Positions 46,793-54,926 of a DNA stretch of 64,000 nt are shown piece after piece. Both the position numbers and the translations under genes were made by a program. This stretch comes from Caulobacter sp. X (GTDB lineage: Bacteria; Pseudomonadota; Alphaproteobacteria; Caulobacterales; Caulobacteraceae), in contig NZ_PEGF01000003.1 of the NCBI RefSeq assembly GCF_002742635.1, forward strand, positions 1-64,000. Direction: 5' to 3'. The notes under the pieces are model-generated. The model was not told the DNA's origin, made no database searches, and was given only the letters and a program-made list of their open reading frames with translations. Each line of letters opens with the position of its first letter. The first letter of the stretch is position 1.

Positions 46793-47634
46793 AGCGAGGT
46801 CACCTTCTGTCGCTGCTGGCCCAATCCTTCGATGCCCAGGGTCACCGTCTCGCCGGCCTTCAGCCAGCGTTGCGGCGACATGCCCGCGCCGACGCCAGGC
46901 GGCGTGCCGGTGCAGATCAAGTCGCCCGGCTCAAGCCGGCAGAACTCGCTCATATAGGAGACGATGGTCAGCGGATCGAAGATCATGGTCGAGGTCGAAC
47001 CGGTCTGCATCCGCTCCCCGTCGACATCCAGCCACATCGACAGATCGCCGGCGTCGACCTCGTCGGCGGTAACCAGCCAGGGGCCGACCGGGCAGAAGTT
47101 CGGGAAGCTCTTGCCCTTCACCCACTGCCCCTCGCGCTCCATCTGCCAGGCGCGCTCGGAGACGTCGTTGACCACGACATATCCAAAGATGCAGTCCGCC
47201 GCCTGGTCCCGGCTGATCCGCAGAGCGGGCTTGCCGATGACGATGCCCAGCTCGACTTCCCAGTCGAGCTTGGTCATTTCGGGGCTGCGCAGGATGGGGT
47301 CGTACGGACCGCAGAACGTCCCGCTCGACTTGTTGAACAGGATCGGCTCTTTGGGCACCGGCAAACCGGCCTCGGCGGCGTGATCCGAGTAGTTGAGACC
47401 GACGCACCAGATGTTCTTGGGCTGGGCTATGGGCGGCGCCGTTCGAACCTTCGCCGCGTCGAACACGGGAAGGCTCGCCAGGTCCGCGCCCGTCACGGCG
47501 TCGGCCAAGGCCCCGCCAAGCGTCGCCGGGCCGATGTCGCCGACCAAGCCGGAGATGTCTCGGAGCGCGCCGTCCGCATCCAGGACGCAGGGGGTCTTGG
47601 GGCCGCCTTGCTCGCCAAACCGCATGAACTTCAT
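46789..47634 (-). CDS. fumarylacetoacetate-hydrolase-family protein, likely diketo-deoxy-sugar-acid hydrolase
   Basis: 281 residues from ATG 47634 (GGGGGAAG upstream, four-base overlap with the enolase stop). FAH fold motifs: CVGLNYSDHAAEAG with the catalytic His, and metal ligands in WEVELGIVIGK (two Glu) and FGYVVVNDVSER (Asp). CTGTPPGVGAG follows. Such enzymes hydrolyse C-C bonds of 1,3-diketones such as 2,4-diketo-3-deoxy-L-fuconate. It lies between the SDR and the divergent enolase in one operon. Confidence 0.8.
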   Translation of the reverse strand: MKFMRFGEQGGPKTPCVLDADGALRDISGLVGDIGPATLGGALADAVTGADLASLPVFDAAKVRTAPPIAQPKNIWCVGLNYSDHAAEAGLPVPKEPILFNKSSGTFCGPYDPILRSPEMTKLDWEVELGIVIGKPALRISRDQAADCIFGYVVVNDVSERAWQMEREGQWVKGKSFPNFCPVGPWLVTADEVDAGDLSMWLDVDGERMQTGSTSTMIFDPLTIVSYMSEFCRLEPGDLICTGTPPGVGAGMSPQRWLKAGETVTLGIEGLGQQRQKVTSL

Positions 47635-48935
47635 TGCTTCTTCCCCCACCAGGTGTTCGCCAGGGCCCGACCGCCGACAAAGCCGCCCATGCCGGGCGCG
47701 CTCTGCATGCGCAGGCATTCATTCCATTTGGCCATGCGCTCGGAGCGCGTGAACGAGCCCACCTTCAGCTGCGCGGCGTCCAACCCCGCGGCCAGGTGAC
47801 TGATCGAGACGTCTTCGGTCTCGCCCGAGCGCGCCGAGACGATCGCGCCAAAGCCATGACGACCGGCGGCCGCGAACGCCTCCGCAGCCTCGCTCACCGT
47901 TCCAGCCTGGTTGACCTTGATCAGGACGGCGTTGCACGCGCCATCCGCCGCGGCCTGGTCGACCAGCGCGGCGTTCGTCACCAGATAGTCGTCGCCAATG
48001 ATCTGCACCCGGTCACCAAAGGCCTGGGTGAAGGCGATCATCCCGTTGCGGTCGTCCTCGGCGAGCGGATCTTCGATCGACGCGATAGGATACCGGTCGA
48101 GCCAACCTTCCAGCATCGCCGCCATGTCATCGGACCCGAGCGCCCGCCCCTCCAGGGCCAGCACATAGCGCCCATCAACGAAGAACTCCGAGGCCGCGAT
48201 GTCGAGCGAGATCACCACCCGATCGCCGGGGGTTTCGCCAGCGCCTTCGATGGCGCGCATCAGGCAGTCGAGCGCTTCCTCGTTGGACGTGAAGTTCGGC
48301 CACCAGCCCCCTTCGTCGGCGACGCCCGCAAGGCCACCGCGCTCCTCCATCACCTTGCCGGCGGCCCAATAGATCCGAGACGTGATCTCCATCACCTCTT
48401 CGAAGGCACGCGCACCAGGGACCATGACCATGAAGTCCTGGATGTCGACCCGACGCCCCGCATGGGCCCCGCCACCGAAGATCTGGATCTCCGGAAGCGG
48501 CAGGCTGGGACGGCGCCCATAGAGATCTGCGACACGCCGCCACAACGGCGTCCCGGCGGCGGCGGCCGAGGCGTGCAGGACGGCGAGCGAGGTCGCGACC
48601 ATCGCATTTCCGCCGAGCTTGCTCTTGTTGGCCGTGCCGTCGAGCGCGCACAGCGCCGCGTCGATGTCCCGCTGATCGCAAGCGTCCCGTCCGCTCAGCG
48701 CCGCAGCGATCGGCCCGTTCACATTCTCGACCGCGTGGCTGACATCGAGTCCGGCCAATCGCTCGCCACCGTCTCGCAGGTCGATCGCCTCGCGACGGCC
48801 GCGCGAGGCCCCGGCCGGTGCGATGGCCCGCCCCTGCGCTCCGCCCGCAAGCGTCACCTCGACTTCCACGGTCGGACGACCGCGGGAATCCCAGATGCGC
48901 CGGCCAACGATTTTCTCGATTGCGGCCTTGCTCAA
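47631..48935 (-). CDS. divergent enolase paralogue
   Basis: 434 residues. Enolase landmarks are kept: RIWDSRGRPTVEVEV, the His of GGGAHAG, VADEGGWWPN, IEDPLAEDDRNG, the base Lys in VLIKVNQAGT and a late Lys in AQLKVGSFTRSERMAKWN. Differences are PAGASRGRREA for the GASTG loop and SARSGE for the substrate-binding SHRSGE. The phosphate-binding environment is therefore altered. Overlaps of four bases on both sides tie it to the kinase and hydrolase genes. Probably not the main glycolytic enolase; it may act on another 2-phospho-acid. Confidence 0.8.
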   Translation of the reverse strand: MSKAAIEKIVGRRIWDSRGRPTVEVEVTLAGGAQGRAIAPAGASRGRREAIDLRDGGERLAGLDVSHAVENVNGPIAAALSGRDACDQRDIDAALCALDGTANKSKLGGNAMVATSLAVLHASAAAAGTPLWRRVADLYGRRPSLPLPEIQIFGGGAHAGRRVDIQDFMVMVPGARAFEEVMEITSRIYWAAGKVMEERGGLAGVADEGGWWPNFTSNEEALDCLMRAIEGAGETPGDRVVISLDIAASEFFVDGRYVLALEGRALGSDDMAAMLEGWLDRYPIASIEDPLAEDDRNGMIAFTQAFGDRVQIIGDDYLVTNAALVDQAAADGACNAVLIKVNQAGTVSEAAEAFAAAGRHGFGAIVSARSGETEDVSISHLAAGLDAAQLKVGSFTRSERMAKWNECLRMQSAPGMGGFVGGRALANTWWGKKQ

Positions 48936-49936
48936 TGCAGGTCCCCTTCAAATGCGGTCAAGATTGCGCCAACAGTCTCGGGCGGCCCGGCGATGAGCGG
49001 CACGGCCAGGCTCCGGACGGCCTGTCGTTGGACCTCATCCAGGTATTCGACCGGCGATTTGCCATCGATGCGGGCGAGTAGGAGCATGGGGAGAAGACGC
49101 GCGAGCCGCACCTCGAAGGCGCTTTGATCCTCCCACGTCAGCGCCTGGCCATATTCGTCCAGAAAGTGGCGAACAGCATCCAGCAAGGCGCGCGCGCGTG
49201 CCGGCGCACGGATGGCCTTGAGCAAGAAGTGGTTCAGGCAAAAGGCGACGTCGAACACGGGGTCGCCCATCGTCGCGCACTCGGCGTCGAGCAAGACCGG
49301 GCGAGCGCCGACAAACAGGATGTTCTTGGGACTGACATCGCCATGGACCAGGACCGTCCGGGCGAGCGCCAGGTCCTGCGCCATGCGACCGATCGGCTCC
49401 GTCAGTTTCGGGTAGACGACGATCAAGCTACGCAGATAGGGCTCGATCCGCAGCGCTTCGAAGTCCTCCTGGTTGGCGAACTTTGTCGCCAGCCCCTCCT
49501 CCGCTGACGAGCGGGCATGGATCATTCCGATCAGTCGAGCGAGGCCTCGAACGTCAGCCTCCCTGGGCCGATTGGCCAACAGATCCGTTTTCCAATTCCG
49601 CAGGTCGGGAGCATCCAGGAGCTCCATGGCAAACCCGCCAAGTGCGGCGCTGCGCCCGAAGAGCTTGGGGACATTGTCCGGCGCGAAGGCCGCAACGAAC
49701 TCGAGCCAGCGATACTCGGCAGCGTTGCGATGCACCGGCGCCTTCCAGTCAGCTGAGACCCGAAGCTGTTCCAGAGCGAACTTGACACAGTAGCGGCCAT
49801 GGTCGGTGTCGACCCGCAGGACGTCGGAGGAAACTCCCCCCGTCAGCGGGCGCACGCTGATCGACGCACCTGGCCGCGTTAGACCCAGCTCGCCCATCAA
49901 ACGATGACAACGGTCAAATAGCTCAGGCTCAACCAT
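48932..49936 (-). CDS. APH/MtnK-type small-molecule kinase
   Basis: 334 residues from ATG 49936 (TTG 49945 also in frame). Kinase-like fold: VLRVDTDHGRYCVKFA (ATP lysine), catalytic loop VLVHGDVSPKNILF and metal site VLLDAECATMGDP. Its fold is shared by methylthioribose, homoserine and aminoglycoside kinases. Four-base overlap with the enolase gene makes a metabolic kinase for a sugar acid far more likely than antibiotic resistance. It is the first gene of the operon behind the LacI-type operator. Confidence 0.7.
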   Translation of the reverse strand: MVEPELFDRCHRLMGELGLTRPGASISVRPLTGGVSSDVLRVDTDHGRYCVKFALEQLRVSADWKAPVHRNAAEYRWLEFVAAFAPDNVPKLFGRSAALGGFAMELLDAPDLRNWKTDLLANRPREADVRGLARLIGMIHARSSAEEGLATKFANQEDFEALRIEPYLRSLIVVYPKLTEPIGRMAQDLALARTVLVHGDVSPKNILFVGARPVLLDAECATMGDPVFDVAFCLNHFLLKAIRAPARARALLDAVRHFLDEYGQALTWEDQSAFEVRLARLLPMLLLARIDGKSPVEYLDEVQRQAVRSLAVPLIAGPPETVGAILTAFEGDLH

Positions 49937-49946
49937 GAAAACCAAT

Positions 49947-49964
49947 ATTGTTCACGTGAACAAT
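49947..49964. promoter_or_regulatory. LacI-family operator
   Basis: ATTGTTCACGTGAACAAT is a perfect 18-bp palindrome with a central CG, the typical LacI/GalR operator form. It lies 11 bases from the kinase start and 65 bases before lacI, so the LacI protein probably represses both. Confidence 0.8.
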
Positions 49965-50028
49965 GGCGCTATTGCACGAATAGCCGTATTGTCGCAAGAG
50001 AAATCATGCGTGCCTGAGAACCCAGATC

Positions 50029-51039
50029 GTGCCAGCCAAGGTCACCCTCAAAACCCTAGCGCGCGAGCTTGGGATGTCACACATGACCGTCTCTCGGGCG
50101 CTCAACGACCACCCCAATGTCAGCGCGAACGTGCGCGAACGGGTGCTCAAGCTTGCGACCGAAGCCGGCTATGTTCAGTCGGCTTCCGCCAAGTCGCTGC
50201 GCGGCCTGAAGTCCGGCGCCGTCGGCCTGCTGCTGCCTAATATCGTCAATGAGTTCTATGCCCAGTTCGCCCAGGCGTTCGGCGACCTTTGCGCCCAGCA
50301 GCGGCTCAACCTGGTCATCCATCTGACCGGCGAGGACGAAGATAGAGAAAGGCAGGCGCTGACCCAGCTTCGGGGCCTGCACGCCGATACGGCGATCATC
50401 GTGCCCACGGTCCGCGGTCACTATGGCCTGGCCGGCCCGATCGGCTCGGGCATGCGCTTGCTGTTTCTGACAAGAACGCCGTCCGACGCCCCGCCGGCCG
50501 CCGCCGTCGAGATCGACGATCAAGGCGCCATCGCACAGGCGGTGTCCCACCTCGCGAACGCGGGACATCAGGAGATCGCCTTCATCGGCCCGACGACGGC
50601 GCTGTCGACGGGTCGTAGCCGTCATGACGCTTTCCTTCGGGCCATGCACGCCGCTTCTCTCGCTACGCCGCCTGAGAGGGTCATCGCCGGCCCGCCGGTC
50701 TACGGCCACGGTCGCGACGCCGTCAGGACGCTGCTCGCCAGCCAGGCTCGTCCTACGGCGATCCTTTGCGGCGGTGTTGAAATCACCCGCGGCGCCATCG
50801 AGCAGCTGCTGGAGGCCAACATCGCGCTCGGCGACGATCTCGCCTTCGTGGGCTACGGGGACCCGACGATCTACAGCTGGCTGTGCGGCGGCGTCTCGTC
50901 CATCGCCCTGCCCATCGACGCGCTGGCGCGCTCGGCTTTCGATCTGGCGACCGCCGTCAGCCCGCCGCCGGCCCAGCGCATGACCCACGACGCTCGACTG
51001 GTCGTTCGCCGGTCCTCCCGGGCGATCAATCGCCCTTAG
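50029..51039 (+). CDS. LacI-family transcription regulator
   Basis: 336 residues from GTG 50029. N-terminal HTH and hinge (VTLKTLARELGMSHMTVSRALNDHPNVSANVRERV, hinge near 45-60) and a periplasmic-binding-protein-like sensor (GLLLPNIVNEFYAQFAQ). It is divergent from the kinase-enolase-hydrolase-SDR operon and faces the palindrome at 49947. A sugar or sugar acid of that pathway is the likely inducer. Confidence 0.9.
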   Translation: MPAKVTLKTLARELGMSHMTVSRALNDHPNVSANVRERVLKLATEAGYVQSASAKSLRGLKSGAVGLLLPNIVNEFYAQFAQAFGDLCAQQRLNLVIHLTGEDEDRERQALTQLRGLHADTAIIVPTVRGHYGLAGPIGSGMRLLFLTRTPSDAPPAAAVEIDDQGAIAQAVSHLANAGHQEIAFIGPTTALSTGRSRHDAFLRAMHAASLATPPERVIAGPPVYGHGRDAVRTLLASQARPTAILCGGVEITRGAIEQLLEANIALGDDLAFVGYGDPTIYSWLCGGVSSIALPIDALARSAFDLATAVSPPPAQRMTHDARLVVRRSSRAINRP

Positions 51040-51048
51040 ACGACCAGG

Positions 51049-51068
51049 GCACGGGTCCAGACCCGTGC
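51049..51068. terminator. hairpin between convergent lacI and gntR genes
   Basis: GCACGGGT and ACCCGTGC form an 8-bp stem with a four-base loop in the 34 bases between the two convergent stop codons. No T-run on either side, so only a possible bidirectional terminator. Confidence 0.4.
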
Positions 51069-51073
51069 GCCGG

Positions 51074-51682
51074 CTATCGGACGTTGGCCTGCAACGCTGC
51101 GATCGCCGCATCCTCGTCGCCCGCCAGGATGGCGTTGTAGATCGCCTCATGTTCAGCGATCGACTCTTCGGGCGTGGTGATGCGCTGATAGTTCATGCGC
51201 ATCCGCATGATCACCGGCTGCCAGAGGTTCACGAGGTCCTCACCGCCGCCCGCGCGGACAATCGAGCGGTGACAGGCGATGTCGGCCTTGGTCACCTCGG
51301 CGAAATTGCCAGATTGGAAGCTCTGAGCCAGATCGGCCAGGGCGCGCTTGAAGCTTTTCTCCAGTTCTTCGCCGGGTCTCTTGATGGCTTGTCGAACCGC
51401 GAACGTCTCGATCGACAGTCGGAGTTTGATCAACAGCGCCTGCACGTCCGGCGGGGCGACATCAGCGACGGAGGTGCCCTTGTTGGCGCGCAGGACGAGC
51501 AGCCCCTCCTTGGACAGCTCGAAGAGGACGTCCCGTATACGTCCGCGCGAGACGCCAAATCGTTCGGCGAGCTCGATCTCTGTGAGCTTCTGATTAGGAG
51601 CGAGCTCGCCGGAAATGATCTCGGAGCGAAGACGCTCGGCGATCTGCTCCTTGACTGCCAAAACGGTCGTTTGCTGCATCAC
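51074..51682 (-). CDS. GntR-family regulator, FCD subgroup; likely regulator of the agar locus
   Basis: 202 residues. Winged helix (VKEQIAERLRSEIISGELAPNQKL...ELAERFGVSRGRIRDVLFELSKEGLL) followed by the all-helical FCD ligand domain with metal/ligand residues in ADIACHRSIV and EHEAIYNAI. It is the last gene of the transporter-SDR-dehydratase-MFS operon (one base after the MFS gene). FCD regulators bind short palindromes of the ATTGT..ACAAT kind, matching the six sites in this locus. Target assignment is inference. Confidence 0.85.
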   Translation of the reverse strand: MMQQTTVLAVKEQIAERLRSEIISGELAPNQKLTEIELAERFGVSRGRIRDVLFELSKEGLLVLRANKGTSVADVAPPDVQALLIKLRLSIETFAVRQAIKRPGEELEKSFKRALADLAQSFQSGNFAEVTKADIACHRSIVRAGGGEDLVNLWQPVIMRMRMNYQRITTPEESIAEHEAIYNAILAGDEDAAIAALQANVR

Positions 51683-51683
51683 T

Positions 51684-52985
51684 TCAGTCCAATTCTTTCG
51701 CCGACTCGGTCCGCTCGTCCAAGGGTCCGACCCAGAATGTATAGGCAGCCAAGCCGATTAGGGTAACCGCTGTCACGTAAATCAGCGCTCCGGAAAAGTC
51801 CTGCGCCCTGACCAGAACACCGATCACCGTGGGCGTTACGGCAGCCGACAGGCCTCCGACCAGGTTGAAAACCCCGCCCACGAGCCCGAGCTGGTCACGC
51901 GGCGCGAGCAACGAGACGAAGATCCAGGTGATCGATGCCATGCCATTGCCGAAGAAGGCAATGGACATCAGCACCAGCGCCACGTCGTTCGACTTCGCCC
52001 ACAGCGCCCCCAGGATAAGGCACGAGAGGAGAATGCCCGTAATGACGGGCCCCTTGCGTGCGATCCCGGCGCCGACGCCCCGGCGCACAAGCCAGTCAGA
52101 GATGGCGCCGGACAGCAGCACCCCGGCCAGGGCGCAGAGGAACGGAACGCCGGCCATGAACCCGACCTTGTCGAAGGCGATCCCGCGCGCCTGGACCAGA
52201 TAGGTCGGAAACCAAGTCAGGAAGAAGATGCTGACGGTTCCGATGCAGAACTGGCCCAGATAGACGCCCCGCATCCGCCGATTGGCGAAGGCGGACCAGA
52301 TCTCCTTCAACGAAGGCAGGAGGGCCTTGCGTCTCGAGCCGCCCCAGTCGACGGCGGCGCCCGAGGCCCGTAAGGCCTCAAGCTCCGTCCGACTGACGCG
52401 CGTATCCGCCTGCGGGTCGCGGTAGATGGCGAACCAAACGCCGGCCCAGGCCAATCCTAGTAGACCGCAAGCGTAGAATAGGCAGCGCCAGCCGAAGTGG
52501 GCCTGAAACGCGACAAGCACCGGCGCCAGTACAGCGAGGCCAAGAAATTGCCCGGAGGTGTAGAACCCGATCGCGCCCGCCCGCTCCCGTGTCGAGAACC
52601 AGCTCGTCACCACCCGATTGTTGATCGGATAGGACGGCGCTTCAAACGCGCCGATCAGCACGCGGCAGACCAGCAGCAACAAGACCGAACCGGCCAGGCC
52701 CTGCAACATGGTGACGAGGGACCAGAGACCGAGCAGCACCGGATAGAGGATGCGCGGCGCGATCCGGTCCGCCAAGATTCCGCCGGGGATTTGGCACAGG
52801 GAATAGGACCAGGCGAAGGCCGAGAACACCAACCCCATCTGCACGCTGGACAGCCCAAGACTGCGCGTCAGATCGATCGCCGCGATGGCGATGTTCGTCC
52901 GGTCGAGATAGTTGATCACGACCGTGACGAAGAGGGCCAGCAGCATGACGAACCGCTGCGACGGCAGGACGCTGCGCCCTACCAA
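51684..52985 (-). CDS. MFS transporter, galactonate/glucarate type
   Basis: 433 residues, twelve predicted helices. NYLDRTNIAIAAIDL, CQIPGGILADRIAPR and GAFEAPSYPINNRVVTSWF mark the anion:cation symporter family that includes DgoT and GudP. It overlaps the DgoD-like dehydratase gene by seven bases, so import of the aldonic acid and its dehydration are co-expressed. Confidence 0.82.
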   Translation of the reverse strand: MVGRSVLPSQRFVMLLALFVTVVINYLDRTNIAIAAIDLTRSLGLSSVQMGLVFSAFAWSYSLCQIPGGILADRIAPRILYPVLLGLWSLVTMLQGLAGSVLLLLVCRVLIGAFEAPSYPINNRVVTSWFSTRERAGAIGFYTSGQFLGLAVLAPVLVAFQAHFGWRCLFYACGLLGLAWAGVWFAIYRDPQADTRVSRTELEALRASGAAVDWGGSRRKALLPSLKEIWSAFANRRMRGVYLGQFCIGTVSIFFLTWFPTYLVQARGIAFDKVGFMAGVPFLCALAGVLLSGAISDWLVRRGVGAGIARKGPVITGILLSCLILGALWAKSNDVALVLMSIAFFGNGMASITWIFVSLLAPRDQLGLVGGVFNLVGGLSAAVTPTVIGVLVRAQDFSGALIYVTAVTLIGLAAYTFWVGPLDERTESAKELD

Positions 52986-54127
52986 TTGGTGTAAGACCCA
53001 TCAGGCTTGTAGCGCCTTGGCGGTTCCCAATACGCAAAATGGGCTGCGGCGACCGCGTCTTCGTCCACCGTCAGGCCAAGGCCCGGCGCTTGCGGAACGG
53101 CGAATGACGCGCCGTCCAGCTGCGGCCTGTCCGGGAACATCCGGTCGTAGTCCGTCATGTCCAGGCCGTAGGGGTCGACTTCCTGCCAGGCCAGGTTCGG
53201 CGCCGCCGCCGACATGTGGATGGTCGCCATCGTGCAGATCGGCCCCAGCGGATCGTGCGGCATGAGGTCGATATAATGCGCCTCGGCCATGGCGGCGATC
53301 TTCATGGCCTCGGTGAACCCGCCGACATTGCAGATGTCCACCCGGGCGAAATTGGTTAGCCCGCCTTCGATGTACGGCAGGAAATCCCACTTGCTGGCGA
53401 ACTCCTCGCCGATCGCGAAGGGCACGGCTGTCATGTCGCGAAGCGTACGATAGGCCCCCGGACATTGCTGCCGAATGGGCTCCTCCAGAAAGTCGAGGGT
53501 GCCCGACGGCATCCGCTGACAAAAGCTGGCGGCCTCGGCGACCTGCAGTCGGTGATGGAAGTCGATGCCCAGGGTGACCGCGGAGCCGAGCTCCTGTCGC
53601 GCCTCGACCAGCGCGCCCGCCGCTTGGGCGATCGCCTGCCGGGGATCATAGATATGCCCGCTGGGCTTGGCCTCGCCGACCGTGGCGCGAATGCAGTCCC
53701 AGCCCCGCGACTTGAGCGCGACCATGTCGGCAATCATCGCCTCGCCGTGCGCCGCCGTGCTGGTGATGAAGCACGGGATCCGGTCGCGCTGGGCGCCGCC
53801 CAGCAGACGATGGATCGGTACACCCAACGCCTTGCCGGCGATATCCCACAGGGCGATATCGATCGCGGAGATCGCCGCGGTGATGGTGCGGCCGCCTTCG
53901 AAATACTGCCCGCGGTACATCTCCTGCCATAGGGCGCCGATATTCCGGGCGTCCTTGCCGATCAGGAACTCGCGGAAGTGTCCTACCATCGCGGCGACCG
54001 CCTGCTCCCGGCTCGACAATCCCGATTCCCCCCAACCGAAGAGCCCTTCGTCCGTCTCGACCTTTACCAGACAGAGATTTCGGTGCCCGGCCCAGACGGG
54101 ATAAGCGGTTACAGCGGTGATTTTCAT
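52979..54127 (-). CDS. DgoD-like galactonate dehydratase (enolase superfamily)
   Basis: 382 residues, the length of DgoD. Metal ligands Asp189, Glu215 and Glu241 and catalytic His191 and His291 keep the exact spacing I recall for E. coli DgoD (183, 209, 235; 185, 285). DIALWDIAGKALG and MPHDPLGPICT also match. It would dehydrate D-galactonate (or a close aldonate) to the 2-keto-3-deoxy acid, the substrate for dgoK/dgoA. Co-transcribed with transporters and the GntR regulator. Confidence 0.75.
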   Translation of the reverse strand: MKITAVTAYPVWAGHRNLCLVKVETDEGLFGWGESGLSSREQAVAAMVGHFREFLIGKDARNIGALWQEMYRGQYFEGGRTITAAISAIDIALWDIAGKALGVPIHRLLGGAQRDRIPCFITSTAAHGEAMIADMVALKSRGWDCIRATVGEAKPSGHIYDPRQAIAQAAGALVEARQELGSAVTLGIDFHHRLQVAEAASFCQRMPSGTLDFLEEPIRQQCPGAYRTLRDMTAVPFAIGEEFASKWDFLPYIEGGLTNFARVDICNVGGFTEAMKIAAMAEAHYIDLMPHDPLGPICTMATIHMSAAAPNLAWQEVDPYGLDMTDYDRMFPDRPQLDGASFAVPQAPGLGLTVDEDAVAAAHFAYWEPPRRYKPDGSYTNW

Positions 54128-54146
54128 GCGAACTGCCTTCCGAGCG

Positions 54147-54923
54147 CTATTTCAGGTCATCGTCGCGGCACAGCTGCGCAGCCATGCCGTGGTCGGCCAG
54201 AAGCTCGGCTCCCGTCATCGCACTGGCGCGTTCTGACACCAAAAAAGCCGCGATGGCCCCGATTTCCTCGATCGTCGCGAACCCGCCGTCGGCGTGCATG
54301 GCGTTGAAGCCGGTCTCCAGGCTCGGCGAGCGGTCGATCACACCTTGCACCGCCTCGGTGCGCGTCAAGCCAGGACTTAGCGTGTTGGCGCGGATGCCGC
54401 GCTTGCCCAGGCTCCAGGCCATCGCCCGGGTCATGGCCGAAATGGCGCCCTTGGTCGCCGCATACATTTCATAGCCGGCGACGCTGGAGGTCCCGTGGTT
54501 GGACGAGACGTTCACGATCGCCGCGCCGCGCGGCATGACCGGCGCAAGCCACTGGGTGAGCAGGAACATCGACCGGACGTTCGTATTCCAGAGCCTGTCG
54601 GCGTCCGCGATCGAGAACTCGAGGAAATCACCTTCGATGGTGACACCGGCGTTGTTGATCAAGCCGTCCACGGTCGTCAGATGGTCCTTGGCGGCCTCGG
54701 CGAAGGCCTTCAGGCTTTCGATCGAGGAGATGTCGCAGGGCATGAAGGTCACGTCATGGCCTTGGGCGCGCAGCGCCTGCGCCCGGTCCTCGCCATTGCT
54801 GCGCTGGCAGAACACCACCCGCGCGCCCGCCGCGCAGCAGGCCTGGACTATGCCCCATCCGATGCCCGCGCCGCCGCCAGTGACGACGATCGACTTACCG
54901 TTCAGAAATTTGTCTTGCATCAT
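54147..54923 (-). CDS. short-chain dehydrogenase
   Basis: 258 residues: TGGGAGIGWGIVQ, NNAGVTIEG, VNVSSNHG with catalytic Ser, and YAATKGA. An NAD(P) oxidoreductase of the sugar/sugar-acid type by context; oxidation of D-galactose or of a deoxy acid are both possible. Four bases after the sugar porter gene and 19 bases before the dehydratase gene. Confidence 0.75.
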   Translation of the reverse strand: MMQDKFLNGKSIVVTGGGAGIGWGIVQACCAAGARVVFCQRSNGEDRAQALRAQGHDVTFMPCDISSIESLKAFAEAAKDHLTTVDGLINNAGVTIEGDFLEFSIADADRLWNTNVRSMFLLTQWLAPVMPRGAAIVNVSSNHGTSSVAGYEMYAATKGAISAMTRAMAWSLGKRGIRANTLSPGLTRTEAVQGVIDRSPSLETGFNAMHADGGFATIEEIGAIAAFLVSERASAMTGAELLADHGMAAQLCRDDDLK

Positions 54924-54926
54924 GAC

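Noticed and set aside
48932-49936. Aminoglycoside resistance gene
   Set aside because: The APH fold is shared by metabolic kinases, and four-base overlap with enolase and sugar-acid genes points to catabolism.
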